Part shown: one piece after another, positions 53,923 to 63,662 of the stretch
How positions within the stretch are numbered: the stretch's first letter is position 1
Layout: each line of letters opens with the position of its first letter
From: Granulicella sp. L56
GTDB lineage: Bacteria > Acidobacteriota > Terriglobia > Terriglobales > Acidobacteriaceae
Length of the DNA: 64,000 nt
Assembly: GCF_009765835.1 (NCBI RefSeq)
Contig: NZ_LMUS01000006.1
Span: forward strand, 248,001 to 312,000
Direction: 5' to 3'
Made by a program: the position numbers and the translations under genes
The notes under the pieces: generated by a model
The model's input: the letters and a program-made list of their open reading frames with translations, nothing else
What the model was told of the DNA's origin: nothing
Database searches by the model: none

Positions 53923-54705
53923 ATGCCCAACTGGAAAGCCATCCTGAGCTACGACGGAACTCCCTACCACGGCTGGCAGATCCAGCCCAACCTGCCCACC
54001 GTTCAGGGAACCCTCGCCCAGGCCATCCACCACATCACCGGAGAAACCGTTCTCCCCCAGGGTTCAGGCCGCACCGACGCCGGAGTCCACGCTCTCGCGC
54101 AAGTAGCCTCCTTCTCCCTCGAATCCCCCATTCCACCCGCCAACTTTCGACGAGCCCTCAATCACGCTTTGCCCCCCAGCATCCGCGTCCTCTCTATTGA
54201 CCACACCCCATCCGACTTCCACGCCCGCCACCGCGCCATCGGCAAAACCTACGAGTACCGCATCCACCCCGCCGGCAGCATCTGCTCGCCGATGCTCGCC
54301 CCCTACGTCTGGCCCTGTCCCATCCCTCTCGACTTCGAGCAACTCCAGCAAGCAGCCGCCTATATTCTTGGCACCCACGACTTTACCTCTTTCGCCGCCG
54401 CAGACCCCGACCTCGCTACCCGCACCGCCGACCTATCTTCCGACCAGCCACAACACGCAACTGCCATCCGTACTATCCACCACTCCCACTGGCGCCAGCA
54501 AGAAGGCATCTTCATCTACCGGGTCACCGGAACCGGCTTCCTTCACCACATGGTGCGCAACCTCGTAGGCACCTTCGCCGAAGCAGGCACAGGCCGCATC
54601 TCTGCTCACGCCATCCCCGAAATCCTCGCAGCCTCTAACCGCTCCGCCGCCGGTCCCACCGCCCCCGCCGCCGGCCTCTTCCTCGTCGAAGTTGAATACG
54701 AATGA
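53923..54705 (+). CDS. truA: tRNA pseudouridine(38-40) synthase TruA
   Basis: About 260 residues. WKAILSYDGTPYHGWQIQPN is the TruA N-terminus, QGSGRTDAGVHALAQVASF holds the catalytic Asp, KTYEYRIH and FLHHMVRNLVGTFAEAGTGRI are family motifs. It modifies the anticodon arm of several tRNAs. The ATG at 53923 is preferred to a GTG at 53899 because the family starts with that segment. Confidence 0.95.
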   Translation: MPNWKAILSYDGTPYHGWQIQPNLPTVQGTLAQAIHHITGETVLPQGSGRTDAGVHALAQVASFSLESPIPPANFRRALNHALPPSIRVLSIDHTPSDFHARHRAIGKTYEYRIHPAGSICSPMLAPYVWPCPIPLDFEQLQQAAAYILGTHDFTSFAAADPDLATRTADLSSDQPQHATAIRTIHHSHWRQQEGIFIYRVTGTGFLHHMVRNLVGTFAEAGTGRISAHAIPEILAASNRSAAGPTAPAAGLFLVEVEYE

Positions 54706-54750
54706 TCCCCACAATGCACTGTCCACACATCTCCATCCAGCCATCAATCT

Positions 54751-54785
54751 GGGTGCCCCATGTCCCGAGTTTGGGACATGGGTTT
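54751..54785 (+). terminator. Hairpin after truA, GGGTGCCCCAT repeat copy 2
   Basis: CCCATGTCCC and GGGACATGGG form a perfect 10-pair stem with a GAGTTT loop at 54757-54782, followed by TTT. It begins with the same GGGTGCCCCAT as the copy at 53822, so it is probably a dispersed repeat serving as terminator. Confidence 0.6.
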
Positions 54786-54887
54786 CTCGGCCGCAACATC
54801 GTGTACGAATCACCAGCCAACTTGCGGAACGGGGCAGAAAGCCCGACCCCTACCCTGCAAAACCTCTAAAGTAGAGGTTAAATATTA

Positions 54888-56129
54888 ATGTCAGCCGCCG
54901 CCCAACATCGCATCACCCGCCTCGCCACCCTCACCGCGGTCCATCGGGCCTTCCATTGGCTGCACCTCCACCAGCCTCAACTCCACCAATGGCAACTGGA
55001 GATGGTCCGCATCCCCGCGCCTCCCTTCGCCGAATCCGCGCGCGCCGCCTGGTTCCTCGACCGCTTCCACCATCTCGGCCTGACGAATATCCATCTCGAT
55101 GAAGAGGGCAACGCCCTCGCCGAACTAGCCTCACCAGAAACTCCCCCCAACACCCCCTGCATCCTTCTCTCCGCCCACCTCGACACCGTCTTCCCCGCCG
55201 GAACCTCCTGCGAGCCCCGTCAGGCTAATGACAGCCCTCGCATCTACGCTCCCGGTGTCTGCGACAACGCGGCTGGACTCACAGCTCTGCTCGGCATCGC
55301 CGCCGCCCTTCGCTACGCCAACATCACGCCGCCAATCCCCATCCTCTTCGCCGCCAACGTAGGCGAAGAGGGCGAGGGCGACCTCCGCGGCATGCGCTAT
55401 CTCTTCGAGCAAGGCCCCTACCGCCACCGCATCGCCGCAGCCCTCGCCCTCGAAGGCGGAGGCACCAACACCACCGTCACTCGTGCACTCGGCAGCACCC
55501 GTCTCAGCATCACCGTCACTGGCCCCGGTGGCCACTCCTGGGCCGATGCCGGAGCGCCCAACCCCATCCTCATCCTCAGCCGCATCCTCACCGCTATCGC
55601 CGAAATTGATCTCCCCACCGAGCCGTTAACCACCCTCAACGCAGGTCACATCTCTGGCGGAACCTCCATCAACTCCATCCCCGAGTCCGCCACAGTCCTG
55701 CTCGATCTACGATCCATCGATCCCAACCATTTACGCGCCGCCGAAGCCGCCGTCCGCAGAATCTGCGACAGCTTCCTGCCCGCATTAGCCACTGAGAGAT
55801 CCACATCCTCGGCGACAAACATCACGATTCAAAACATTGGCAACCGGCCAGCCGCAACCCTGCCCGACGATTCCCCATTGCTCGAAACTCTTCGCGCCGT
55901 AGACCGCCACCTCACCCTCCGCACCGAACTACGGCTAGGTTCGACCGACGCCAACCTACCGCTATCGCTGGGCATTCCCGCGATGGCGGTAGGCACGGGA
56001 GGCAGCGGAGGAGGCATCCACACCTTGCAGGAGTGGTACGACCCAACCGGCCGCGAAACCGCCCTGCGCCGCATCCTCCTCACACTCCTCGATACCACCC
56101 AAGTCACCGCGGGAAGTCACCAACCCTAA
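54888..56129 (+). CDS. M20-family metallopeptidase
   Basis: A 413-residue di-zinc peptidase. ILLSAHLDTVFPAGT has the first zinc His and Asp, GVCDNAAGLTALLGIAAAL the bridging Asp, NVGEEGEGDLRG the Glu pair, then a dimerisation domain (STRLSITVTGPGGHSWADAGAPNPI, GGTSINSIPESATVLLDLRSID) and the last part with GIPAMAVGTGGSGGGIHTLQEWYD. Similar to PepT/CPG2-like peptidases; the substrate is unknown. No signal peptide. Its end overlaps the convergent tolC-like gene by 4 bases. Confidence 0.9.
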   Translation: MSAAAQHRITRLATLTAVHRAFHWLHLHQPQLHQWQLEMVRIPAPPFAESARAAWFLDRFHHLGLTNIHLDEEGNALAELASPETPPNTPCILLSAHLDTVFPAGTSCEPRQANDSPRIYAPGVCDNAAGLTALLGIAAALRYANITPPIPILFAANVGEEGEGDLRGMRYLFEQGPYRHRIAAALALEGGGTNTTVTRALGSTRLSITVTGPGGHSWADAGAPNPILILSRILTAIAEIDLPTEPLTTLNAGHISGGTSINSIPESATVLLDLRSIDPNHLRAAEAAVRRICDSFLPALATERSTSSATNITIQNIGNRPAATLPDDSPLLETLRAVDRHLTLRTELRLGSTDANLPLSLGIPAMAVGTGGSGGGIHTLQEWYDPTGRETALRRILLTLLDTTQVTAGSHQP

Positions 56130-57502
56130 GGCTGAACCCCTGTCTGGAAGCGCAGATCAGACAGGGCAAAGCCATACTGTGACCGCGCGTTCGCATCGCT
56201 GATGGCTGCCTGCGTCTGCTGCAACTGCGCCTGGCTAAGCTCCACTATGGAACTCAACCCCAGCTTGTACCGGGTCTGCGCCAGATTGAGCGCAAGATTC
56301 GCCTGCCGCTGGAACTCCTCGGTAACCGTCACGCGTTGCAGCGCAGTGTTCGCATTCAGCCATGCCGTCCGAACATCACGAACCACTTGGTCGCGAAGAT
56401 CGCGTGTACGCTCGGCAGCAGCCTTTGCCTCCAGCGAAGCCTGTGAAGCCTCGGCCGAGTAGCGAAAGCCATTGAAGATAGGAACGCTCATATTGACGCC
56501 CACAGCACCATACCAGCTCGTAGGAAAGTACTGGCTGGAACCGACTGGAGTCTTACCCACCGTTCCCAGTGCACTGATCGTAGGCAAAAGCTGTTCATGC
56601 TGTGCCCGGCTGTACTTCCGTGCCGCCTGTTCGTTCCACTGCAGCGACTGTAGGTCAGGCCGGTTCTGAATAGCCGACGCAATCAGTGGAGCAACATCCG
56701 GCGGCAAAGCTGCCAGCGAATCCGTCCCTGCCACCAATTTGTAATTCGTAGGCCGGTCATAACCCAACACCGCGTCCAATGAGGCTTTCGCCGCATCGAA
56801 ATTATTCTGAGCGTCCAATTGCAACAGCTTCGCCTGCGACAAATTCACCTGAGCAAAACTAAGGTCGAGATCCGACTTCAGCTTGGCCGAAGTCAGCGCA
56901 CTTACCTGATCGACCAGCGTCTGCCTCGCCGAAACAGTCTGTTCAGCCACCTTCAAAGTAGCTTGCGCCTCAATCGCCTGATAGAACACCTGATCTGTCG
57001 CAAGAACAATATCCTCGCGATTAGCCTCGGCATCCGCCAGTCGAGCCTTCTCGTTCAGCCTCGCCGAAGCCACCAGGTTTTGTGTATGCCCGAAATCGGT
57101 AATCAATTGGTTTACTTGAACACCCATTCCAGCATGTTGCAGCAACCTCGAAGCAGTGAGGCTCCCCGCGGAGATGCGACTCGCCTCCTCTGCCTGAACC
57201 GCGGTCAGGTTTCCGCTGAGGTCCGGCAACTCACCCGAGCGAGTCTCCCTCACCACCTGATGCTGCACCTTGGCAAGCAACTGCCCAATATGAATGCGAG
57301 GATTGTTCGCCAGCGCAATCGTCTCAGCCTGTTTACGAGTCAGTAGAACCGGAGCGTCAGAAGTAGAGGCTGTCTGTGCTGCCTCAAGTACAGCATGGGT
57401 AGCTGACGGCGCATTCGGTAACCGAAGAGAGGACTGCACCTGTCCCCAGGTAATACAAGGAGCGAGCAACAGCAAAGTAAAAGTATGTAGCTTCAGAACC
57501 AT
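56126..57502 (-). CDS. TolC-family outer membrane efflux protein
   Basis: A 458-residue outer membrane factor with signal peptide (LHTFTLLLLAPCITWGQVQ). Two OEP repeats of long helices are seen (TRKQAETIALANNPRIHIGQLLAKVQHQVV ... LDLSFAQVNLSQAKLLQLDAQNNFDAAKASLDAVLGY, and the second half ending with TRYKLGLSSIVELSQAQLQQTQAAISDANARSQYGFALSDL). Third gene of the RND operon; its start is one base after the pump gene stop, with GGAGG 9 bases upstream. Confidence 0.93.
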   Translation of the reverse strand: MVLKLHTFTLLLLAPCITWGQVQSSLRLPNAPSATHAVLEAAQTASTSDAPVLLTRKQAETIALANNPRIHIGQLLAKVQHQVVRETRSGELPDLSGNLTAVQAEEASRISAGSLTASRLLQHAGMGVQVNQLITDFGHTQNLVASARLNEKARLADAEANREDIVLATDQVFYQAIEAQATLKVAEQTVSARQTLVDQVSALTSAKLKSDLDLSFAQVNLSQAKLLQLDAQNNFDAAKASLDAVLGYDRPTNYKLVAGTDSLAALPPDVAPLIASAIQNRPDLQSLQWNEQAARKYSRAQHEQLLPTISALGTVGKTPVGSSQYFPTSWYGAVGVNMSVPIFNGFRYSAEASQASLEAKAAAERTRDLRDQVVRDVRTAWLNANTALQRVTVTEEFQRQANLALNLAQTRYKLGLSSIVELSQAQLQQTQAAISDANARSQYGFALSDLRFQTGVQP

Positions 57503-57503
57503 G

Positions 57504-60500
57504 TTAGATCTCCTCCGGAGCTGCAGATTCTTCTTTGTGATGAATCAATAGATAAGCCGCCGGAACGAGAAACACAGTAACCACAACCGAAACCACAAGG
57601 CCGCCTAAAATCGCACGAGCCAGCGGAGCATACTGTTCACTGCCCGGCTCCAGTGCCAATGCCATAGGGATCAGCCCCAGGACTGTAGCCAGGGTCGTCA
57701 TAAGAATGGGCCGTAGACGAGCCTTGCTTGCTTCAACGAGTGCCTGCCTAAGTGCCATACCTTTTGCACGCAAGGTTCCAGTAAATTCCACGATCAAAAT
57801 GCTGTTCGACACTGCAATGCCGGTCATCATCACAGCGCCCATCAACGACATCACATTAACCGTTGTACCCGTCATCCACAGAAACACAAGCACACCTGTA
57901 ATACCCGGTGGCACCGCCAGCAAGATAACAAAGGGATCGGAAAACGAAGTAAATTGCGCCATCAAAATCAGATAGACAAGCACAATCGCCAGAATCAGAC
58001 CAATGCCAAAACTGGAAAAAGAAGATTGCATATCCTTGATGGCGCCGACTTCCTTTACAATCACGCCGTCCGACACCCTTGTCTTCGACAGAATTTTATT
58101 CACATCGGCATTGGCAACACTTAGGTCTTCCGTCTTCGGCATAACGTATATATCGATCAAGCGTCGAAGCTGATAGTGATCTACCTCTGTAGGAGTATTG
58201 ATCTGTTTGATATCCGCAAGCGACTCCAGCGGCGTGGTCTTAGTGCCATCCGGGGAACGCAAAGGAATCTGCATAAAATCAGTGAGCGTCTTGATCTGAT
58301 CTTCCGGATATTGAACCGTCAACATATAGCTATTGCCGCTCTTCGGATCGACCCAGAAACTCGGTGCAATCATACCGTCTGAGGTAAGTGCAGTGATCAC
58401 ATTATCGACAACGTCCTTCGGCGACACGCCAAGCAAAGCGGCGTGCTCGCGATTAATATTAAGCTCCAGCCCTGGATAGTCAAGGTCCTGTGGAACCAGA
58501 ACATCATTGATAGAGCTTAGCTTCCGTAGCTTCGCAGCAGTTTCTTGAGCTAGTTGATAGTCATCTTGAAGGTTGCTTCCCGTGATCTGAATGTCGATCG
58601 GGGCTGGTTTACCTTGATTTACAACGGAATCGACCAAGCCGCCAGCTTGAAAGTAAGTTCCAACATCTGGAAAGTCCTTAGCTAACTTAGCTCGAACTCG
58701 ATCCATATAAGCATAGCTTCCAATCTTATGGTCTTCTTTGAGGCTCACCTGGATAAATGCGGTATTCATTCCCGAATTCGAGGTGTAGATAGCTGAAAGA
58801 TCGGGAGTAATACCAATATTTGAAACGATGATATTCAGATCGTGCGGAGTTACGATACTGCGTATGTCCTGTTCCATCTTGGCAAGATATTCATTCGTCA
58901 ACTCAATTCGTGTTCCTGCTGGAACTTTCACATTAATGACGAATTGCCCAGGATCGGTTCGCGGAAAAAATGCCTTTCCCATCAATGGATAGATCGCAAG
59001 GCTGACGATAAAAATCAGCGAGCAGGCTCCCACAACAAGGCCCGGCTTTTTGAGGCACTTCCATACAGCACCCTCATACCACGCAAGAAGAGCATAAAAC
59101 GCCCGATTGAATTGGAAGACAATAACGCTGAATGGGTTTCGTTTTCTCGGATTGTTCAATGCACTGTTTGGATCTGCCGAGGACTCCACTTCTTCGTAAT
59201 CATCATGTGATCCATGCGCACCGTCGATACGGATAAACCGTGCGCAAAATAAAGGGACAACCGTCATCGCAACAATAAAGGATGCGAAAAGAGCAATTAC
59301 CACCGCTAAAGCTAATGCAGTGAACAGATATTTGCTGACCCCATAGAGAAGCACGACGGGAAAGAAGACAATACAGGTACAAACCGTTCCTGCCAGAACA
59401 GCAAGTTGCACTTCTTTTCCACCTGCTTCGGCAGCGACAACAGGAGACTCTCCCATCTCCATATGCCGAAAAATATTTTCCAGAACCACAACGGAATTAT
59501 CGATAAGTCGGGAAAGTGCAAGCGCAAGGCCGCCCAGCACCATCGTATTGATGGAACTCCCTCCCATATTAAGGATCAAAAACGTTGCCAGGCAGGAGAT
59601 AGGAATAGAGAGCAAAACGGCAATCGTTGCTCGGAAATTTCCTAGAAATAATAGAATCATCAGTGCCGTGAGGACGAGACCAATCATGCCTTCATTGATC
59701 ACGTTCTTCACGGCAATCTTTACGAATACAGATTGGTCAAAAACAACATCTGTCTTCAACTCCTTCGGCACATCAAGCAAATGGGCAACAGCCTGCTTCA
59801 CACCATTCACAATGGTAATGGTGTTGGAATTGCCTCCTTGCTTCAGAACTGGAATATAGACAGACTTTTGACCGTCGACACGAACGATATTGGTCTGTAA
59901 CTGCCCTGCATCTTTTGCCTGCCCAATGTCTCCCACCATCACGGAAGAATTACCAACTGTCTTCAATGGCAGGTCATTAATTTGATCGACGATAGGGACC
60001 TGACTATTCGCATAGATGTTGTAATCCTTAGGTCCAATGCGAACATCTCCAGCAGGAAGAATTAGATTAGACGCATTTAGAGACTTAACTACGTCCATAA
60101 CGCTCATCTGATGTGCTTCGAGCTTTACCGGATCGACATATACCTGAATCTGTCGATAACGACCCCCATATGGCTGTGGAACCGACGCTCCCGGAACATT
60201 GGCAACCTGATTTCTTACACTAAACTGCGCTAAATCTTTAAGCTGAGTTTCATTGAGTCCTTGCCCTTTCAATGTAATCAGGCAGACAGGCATATTCGAT
60301 GCGTCGAACTTGAGCACGACAGGTGGAAGCGTTCCCGGCGGAAGACGACGCAGGTTTGCCATGGCAAGGTTTGAGATGTTACTTACCGCAGCATTACCAT
60401 CAACACCGGGTTGAAAATAAATCTTGATGAGACTTACACCGGGAAGAGATCGAGATTCAATATGATCAATTCCACTTCCAAGAGTAAAAAATCGTTCATA

Positions 60501-60692
60501 GCTATTCGTAATATCGGATTCGATCTGCTGTGGTGGCATACCCGAATAGAAAGTGGCTACTACAACAACAGGAATATTGACCTGCGGAAATAGGTCGACC
60601 GGCATACCTATCACCGTCGTAACACCTACAACAACTACGATCAGGCATATCATTAGAACAAAAAATGGATATTTAATTGCGAAGGATGACAT
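57504..60692 (-). CDS. RND efflux pump, AcrB/MexB-like inner-membrane transporter
   Basis: A 1062-residue pump with 12 expected helices. Start FAIKYPFFVLMICLIVVVVGV, periplasmic pore domains, the first helical bundle (VLTALMILLFLGNFRATIAVLLSIPISCLATFLIL), family motif GGLALALSRLIDNSVVVLENI. In that motif AcrB proteins normally have VDDAIVVVEN with two Asp for proton relay; here the first position is Arg-Leu-Ile-Asp, so one acidic residue is replaced. The second bundle ends SNSILIVEF and MTTLATVLGLIPMAL. Start overlaps the upstream gene as TAATG. Substrates unknown. Confidence 0.94.
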   Translation of the reverse strand: MSSFAIKYPFFVLMICLIVVVVGVTTVIGMPVDLFPQVNIPVVVVATFYSGMPPQQIESDITNSYERFFTLGSGIDHIESRSLPGVSLIKIYFQPGVDGNAAVSNISNLAMANLRRLPPGTLPPVVLKFDASNMPVCLITLKGQGLNETQLKDLAQFSVRNQVANVPGASVPQPYGGRYRQIQVYVDPVKLEAHQMSVMDVVKSLNASNLILPAGDVRIGPKDYNIYANSQVPIVDQINDLPLKTVGNSSVMVGDIGQAKDAGQLQTNIVRVDGQKSVYIPVLKQGGNSNTITIVNGVKQAVAHLLDVPKELKTDVVFDQSVFVKIAVKNVINEGMIGLVLTALMILLFLGNFRATIAVLLSIPISCLATFLILNMGGSSINTMVLGGLALALSRLIDNSVVVLENIFRHMEMGESPVVAAEAGGKEVQLAVLAGTVCTCIVFFPVVLLYGVSKYLFTALALAVVIALFASFIVAMTVVPLFCARFIRIDGAHGSHDDYEEVESSADPNSALNNPRKRNPFSVIVFQFNRAFYALLAWYEGAVWKCLKKPGLVVGACSLIFIVSLAIYPLMGKAFFPRTDPGQFVINVKVPAGTRIELTNEYLAKMEQDIRSIVTPHDLNIIVSNIGITPDLSAIYTSNSGMNTAFIQVSLKEDHKIGSYAYMDRVRAKLAKDFPDVGTYFQAGGLVDSVVNQGKPAPIDIQITGSNLQDDYQLAQETAAKLRKLSSINDVLVPQDLDYPGLELNINREHAALLGVSPKDVVDNVITALTSDGMIAPSFWVDPKSGNSYMLTVQYPEDQIKTLTDFMQIPLRSPDGTKTTPLESLADIKQINTPTEVDHYQLRRLIDIYVMPKTEDLSVANADVNKILSKTRVSDGVIVKEVGAIKDMQSSFSSFGIGLILAIVLVYLILMAQFTSFSDPFVILLAVPPGITGVLVFLWMTGTTVNVMSLMGAVMMTGIAVSNSILIVEFTGTLRAKGMALRQALVEASKARLRPILMTTLATVLGLIPMALALEPGSEQYAPLARAILGGLVVSVVVTVFLVPAAYLLIHHKEESAAPEEI

Positions 60693-61927
60693 TACTTATC
60701 CCCCGCTTCGTTCGGCATAGACACGGACTCGAATCTCGGACTTACCGTCTGCCCCACTTGATAGTTTGCCTGCGCAGATACAATCACCAATTCGCCTTCC
60801 TTAAGGCCACTCGTAATTTCAGCCCGGTCAGCCCCTTGCACCCCTAGTGTGACAACCTTCTTTTGGACACGATTGTCGTTATCCAACACTAAAACGTAAG
60901 ATTGCGAATCTCCTTGAACCACGGCTTGAATTGGAACCGTCAGAACATGATTTCGTTGCTGAAGAGAGATGGCCGATTCCGCATACATACCTGGGCTAAG
61001 CTCAAGCGTAGGATTTGTAACATCGACCTCCGTCACCATTGTTCTCGTTGAAGGATCCAGCTCACGGGCAAATCGCACAATCTTTCCCATAAAGGATTTT
61101 CCCGTTGCCTGAACCTTGACCTGTACAGTTCCACCATCCTGAATATAGGGAACATCCGCCTCCGGGACCGGCATACGCAGCCGAAGCACGTCACTCTGTG
61201 CAAGCTGTACAACCGGCATCGCCTGTGTATTGGAGGCTGTTCCAGCCTGAATTAAAGACCCCGTATCGGCATACCGCTTTGTAACAACACCACTAAAGGG
61301 AGCGGTAACAACGGAGTAATCCGCCAGCGCCTGAACTCGCTGCTTGTCCGCGTTCGACACACCTAATTGCTCTTCTGTAGCCTCAAGCGCAGCCTTCGCA
61401 ACATCGATGCTTGCCTCTGAATTCTGGTCTTTCGCAAGTGCATCGTCTAGCTCCTGTTCCGCAATCAGGCCGGGACGCTGATGCGATGCTTGAGCGAGCC
61501 GCATATAAGCATCGTGCAACGCAGCATGGCTTGATTCAGCGCCTGTAACCTCGCTCTTGGCCCGGGCAATCTCCGATTGACTATGCCTTACTTCGGCCTG
61601 AGCGCCCACCAACTGAGCATTGAGCTCAGGAACCTCTAATGTTGCAATTACCTGTCCAGTTCGTACACGGTCGCCGATATCTACATTGATGCGGCGGATA
61701 TAGCCCGATACTTTTGCATGAAGATCTACTTGTTGATACGGCTGAAACTGCCCGGCAACCGTAAGAGTACTGGCCAGGTCTCTCCGTGTAACCCGAGCCA
61801 CGGAGGCTCCGGCTATGGCCGGGGACGTTGTCTGAGAGCTTTTGCTTTTGCAACCAGTAGAGATGAAACACGCCAAAGTAATCAGCACGGAGGTCCCTGC
61901 CAAAGTCAGGGAAGTTCGCTTGCACAT
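60692..61927 (-). CDS. RND efflux periplasmic adaptor (membrane fusion) lipoprotein
   Basis: About 411 residues from the ATG at 61927, chosen because MCKRTSLTLAGTSVLITLACFISTGC is a lipoprotein signal with lipobox STGC and AGGTG lies 9 bases upstream; the frame is open to 62020. Features: biotinyl-lipoyl half motifs (QQVDLHAKVSGYIRRINVDIGDRVRTGQVIATLEVPEL and ADYSVVTAPFSGVVTKRYADTGSLI), a coiled-coil hairpin between, and a beta-barrel (RLRMPVPEADVPYIQDGGTV). First gene of the operon adaptor-pump-TolC. Confidence 0.93.
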   Translation of the reverse strand: MCKRTSLTLAGTSVLITLACFISTGCKSKSSQTTSPAIAGASVARVTRRDLASTLTVAGQFQPYQQVDLHAKVSGYIRRINVDIGDRVRTGQVIATLEVPELNAQLVGAQAEVRHSQSEIARAKSEVTGAESSHAALHDAYMRLAQASHQRPGLIAEQELDDALAKDQNSEASIDVAKAALEATEEQLGVSNADKQRVQALADYSVVTAPFSGVVTKRYADTGSLIQAGTASNTQAMPVVQLAQSDVLRLRMPVPEADVPYIQDGGTVQVKVQATGKSFMGKIVRFARELDPSTRTMVTEVDVTNPTLELSPGMYAESAISLQQRNHVLTVPIQAVVQGDSQSYVLVLDNDNRVQKKVVTLGVQGADRAEITSGLKEGELVIVSAQANYQVGQTVSPRFESVSMPNEAGDK

Positions 61928-62051
61928 GTTGTAAACACCTGTATTAAAAGGAAAGCCGGCATAGGGAACATACAGTCCGCAGATTATCCGGTCAGAAATC
62001 TGCAACTGTGCTCTGAGCAACTTTGCTCAGACAGGCACTATTCGCTTGAAA

Positions 62052-62435
62052 TTACTTGGAGGCCGAAAGAACAGGAGGGGGACGGAAGAAAAAGAAGGTT
62101 TGACTGGGAGGTTTAGGAAGCTGCGTTGGATGCTCGACGCTCTTTGGCAAGAACATTGGCTTCAAAGACCACAAGGCCGCCAGCATAACGCCCATCGCTA
62201 TGGCAAACAGAGTTCGTACGCCAGGATGCACGATAGGATCGGCAGCCAGTTTTGCACTTTCAAACGTGGCTGGCCTCTCCCTTTGCGAGAGCAACTTTGC
62301 TGCAGACATGTGATTTGCAGAATTGTAGAGGGATACCTTATACCGAACACCCCACGAAAAGACAGCGAGGGCCAGCATCGCGATAGTGACTATCATCCAA
62401 TGCGAACCGCGCCGTCTTGTCTGCTCAGCATTCAT
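62052..62435 (-). CDS. Hypothetical membrane protein upstream of the RND operon
   Basis: About 127 residues with two helices (HWMIVTIAMLALAVFSWGVRY and VRTLFAIAMGVMLAALWSL) and a Pro/Phe-rich tail (PKPPSQTFFFFRPPPVLSAS). The ATG at 62435 (MNAEQTRRRG) is chosen; the frame is open to 62465. Same strand as the efflux operon and 125 bases before it, so possibly the first gene of that transcript. No family recognised. Confidence 0.55.
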   Translation of the reverse strand: MNAEQTRRRGSHWMIVTIAMLALAVFSWGVRYKVSLYNSANHMSAAKLLSQRERPATFESAKLAADPIVHPGVRTLFAIAMGVMLAALWSLKPMFLPKSVEHPTQLPKPPSQTFFFFRPPPVLSASK

Positions 62436-62662
62436 CGATTCGTATGATCGCGCAAATCTACGCAACTATCCATATCCTTATCCTTGGACTTACAAACAGA
62501 ACTTTAGTATGGTGCAAAATTGCTTATTTCGCAAAAAAACGGATCTTTCCATACAGAAGAATCTAAGGTTATTAGCAGATCGTTCCCTCGACAATAATAT
62601 TCGCTCATTGCATCGCCGCCGCTACTCCCATACACTCATTAAGTAATCCTTATAACTGGAAC

Positions 62663-62739
62663 GGGCGGTTAGCTCAGTTGGTTAGAGCATCTCGTTTACA
62701 CCGAGAGGGTCTGGGGTTCGAATCCCTAACCGCCCACCA
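62663..62739 (+). tRNA. tRNA-Val (TAC)
   Basis: A 77-base tRNA with encoded CCA: acceptor GGGCGGT/ACCGCCC, D arm GCTC-GAGC, anticodon stem TCTCG/CGAGA with loop TTTACAC (anticodon TAC), T arm TGGGG-TTCGAAT-CCCTA. All stems pair with one G-T in the T stem. Confidence 0.96.
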
Positions 62740-62765
62740 ATCCTTCCGTCTGCGATCAATCTCCC

Positions 62766-63662
62766 ATGGCTTCCCGCCTTATCATCAACGCGGACGACTT
62801 CGGCCTGACGCTCGGCGTCAATCGCGCAATCGCAGAACTTCACCAGGCACACGTACTTACATCAGCCACACTGATGGCCACCGGCGCAGCTTTCGACGAT
62901 GCTATCGCCATTGCCCGTGCCAATCCATCCCTTGGCGTCGGCTGTCACGTCGTTCTCACCGACGGCGAGCCCGTCTCTCCTCCCGACAGCATTCCCACTC
63001 TGCTGGGCGCGGACGGCAAAAACTTCAGGCCTTCCCTATTCGACTTCATGCAAGCACTCATACGCGGTAATATCCGCGAAGAGGAGATCGAACGCGAAGC
63101 CGTTGCCCAGATCCAGAAGCTGCAACGCGCCGGCATTGCGGTCACTCACCTCGACACCCATAAACATACCCACCTCTTCCCTGCGGTGGCGCGCCCGCTG
63201 TTGCGCGTAGCCCAACGCTGCTCCATCGGGGCCGTCCGCAATCCCTTCGAGCCTGCCTGGAGCTCGCGCCTCGCGCCCAATGCCTTTGTCCGGCGGCTTC
63301 AGTTCCACATCCTTAGCATCCTCGGCAAAAGGTCCTTTGAATCGCTGCCGCAACTCAAGGACGGGCACATGCTTACTGCCGACGGCACCATCGGCATCTC
63401 TGCCACTGGCCAGCTTGATGCAATCTCTCTCCACAAAATTCTTCGCGCCATGCCCGAAGGCACATGGGAGCTTGTCTGCCACCCTGGCTATAACGATGCG
63501 GCACTGAACGCCATCACCACCCGCCTCCGTGCAACACGCGAGATCGAGCGCGACGCTCTGCTCCAGGAGATTCCGCAGGCAATCCGCACCGTTTCCGGCC
63601 TGGAACTCATCCATTATGGACAGATAGGCCAGCCACACCTCGACTACGAGAGACCCCTATGA
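62766..63662 (+). CDS. ChbG/YdjC-family (HpnK-like) carbohydrate deacetylase
   Basis: A 298-residue TIM-barrel-like deacetylase. [19 protein letters not shown] carries the metal-binding Asp pair, [14 protein letters not shown] and [16 protein letters not shown] the His ligands, and [12 protein letters not shown] the late His. Family members remove N-acetyl groups from sugars (chitooligosaccharides, hopanoid-linked sugars). The stop overlaps the bshA start by ATGA, so it is coupled to bacillithiol synthesis, where a deacetylation is required. Confidence 0.88.
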   Translation: MASRLIINADDFGLTLGVNRAIAELHQAHVLTSATLMATGAAFDDAIAIARANPSLGVGCHVVLTDGEPVSPPDSIPTLLGADGKNFRPSLFDFMQALIRGNIREEEIEREAVAQIQKLQRAGIAVTHLDTHKHTHLFPAVARPLLRVAQRCSIGAVRNPFEPAWSSRLAPNAFVRRLQFHILSILGKRSFESLPQLKDGHMLTADGTIGISATGQLDAISLHKILRAMPEGTWELVCHPGYNDAALNAITTRLRATREIERDALLQEIPQAIRTVSGLELIHYGQIGQPHLDYERPL

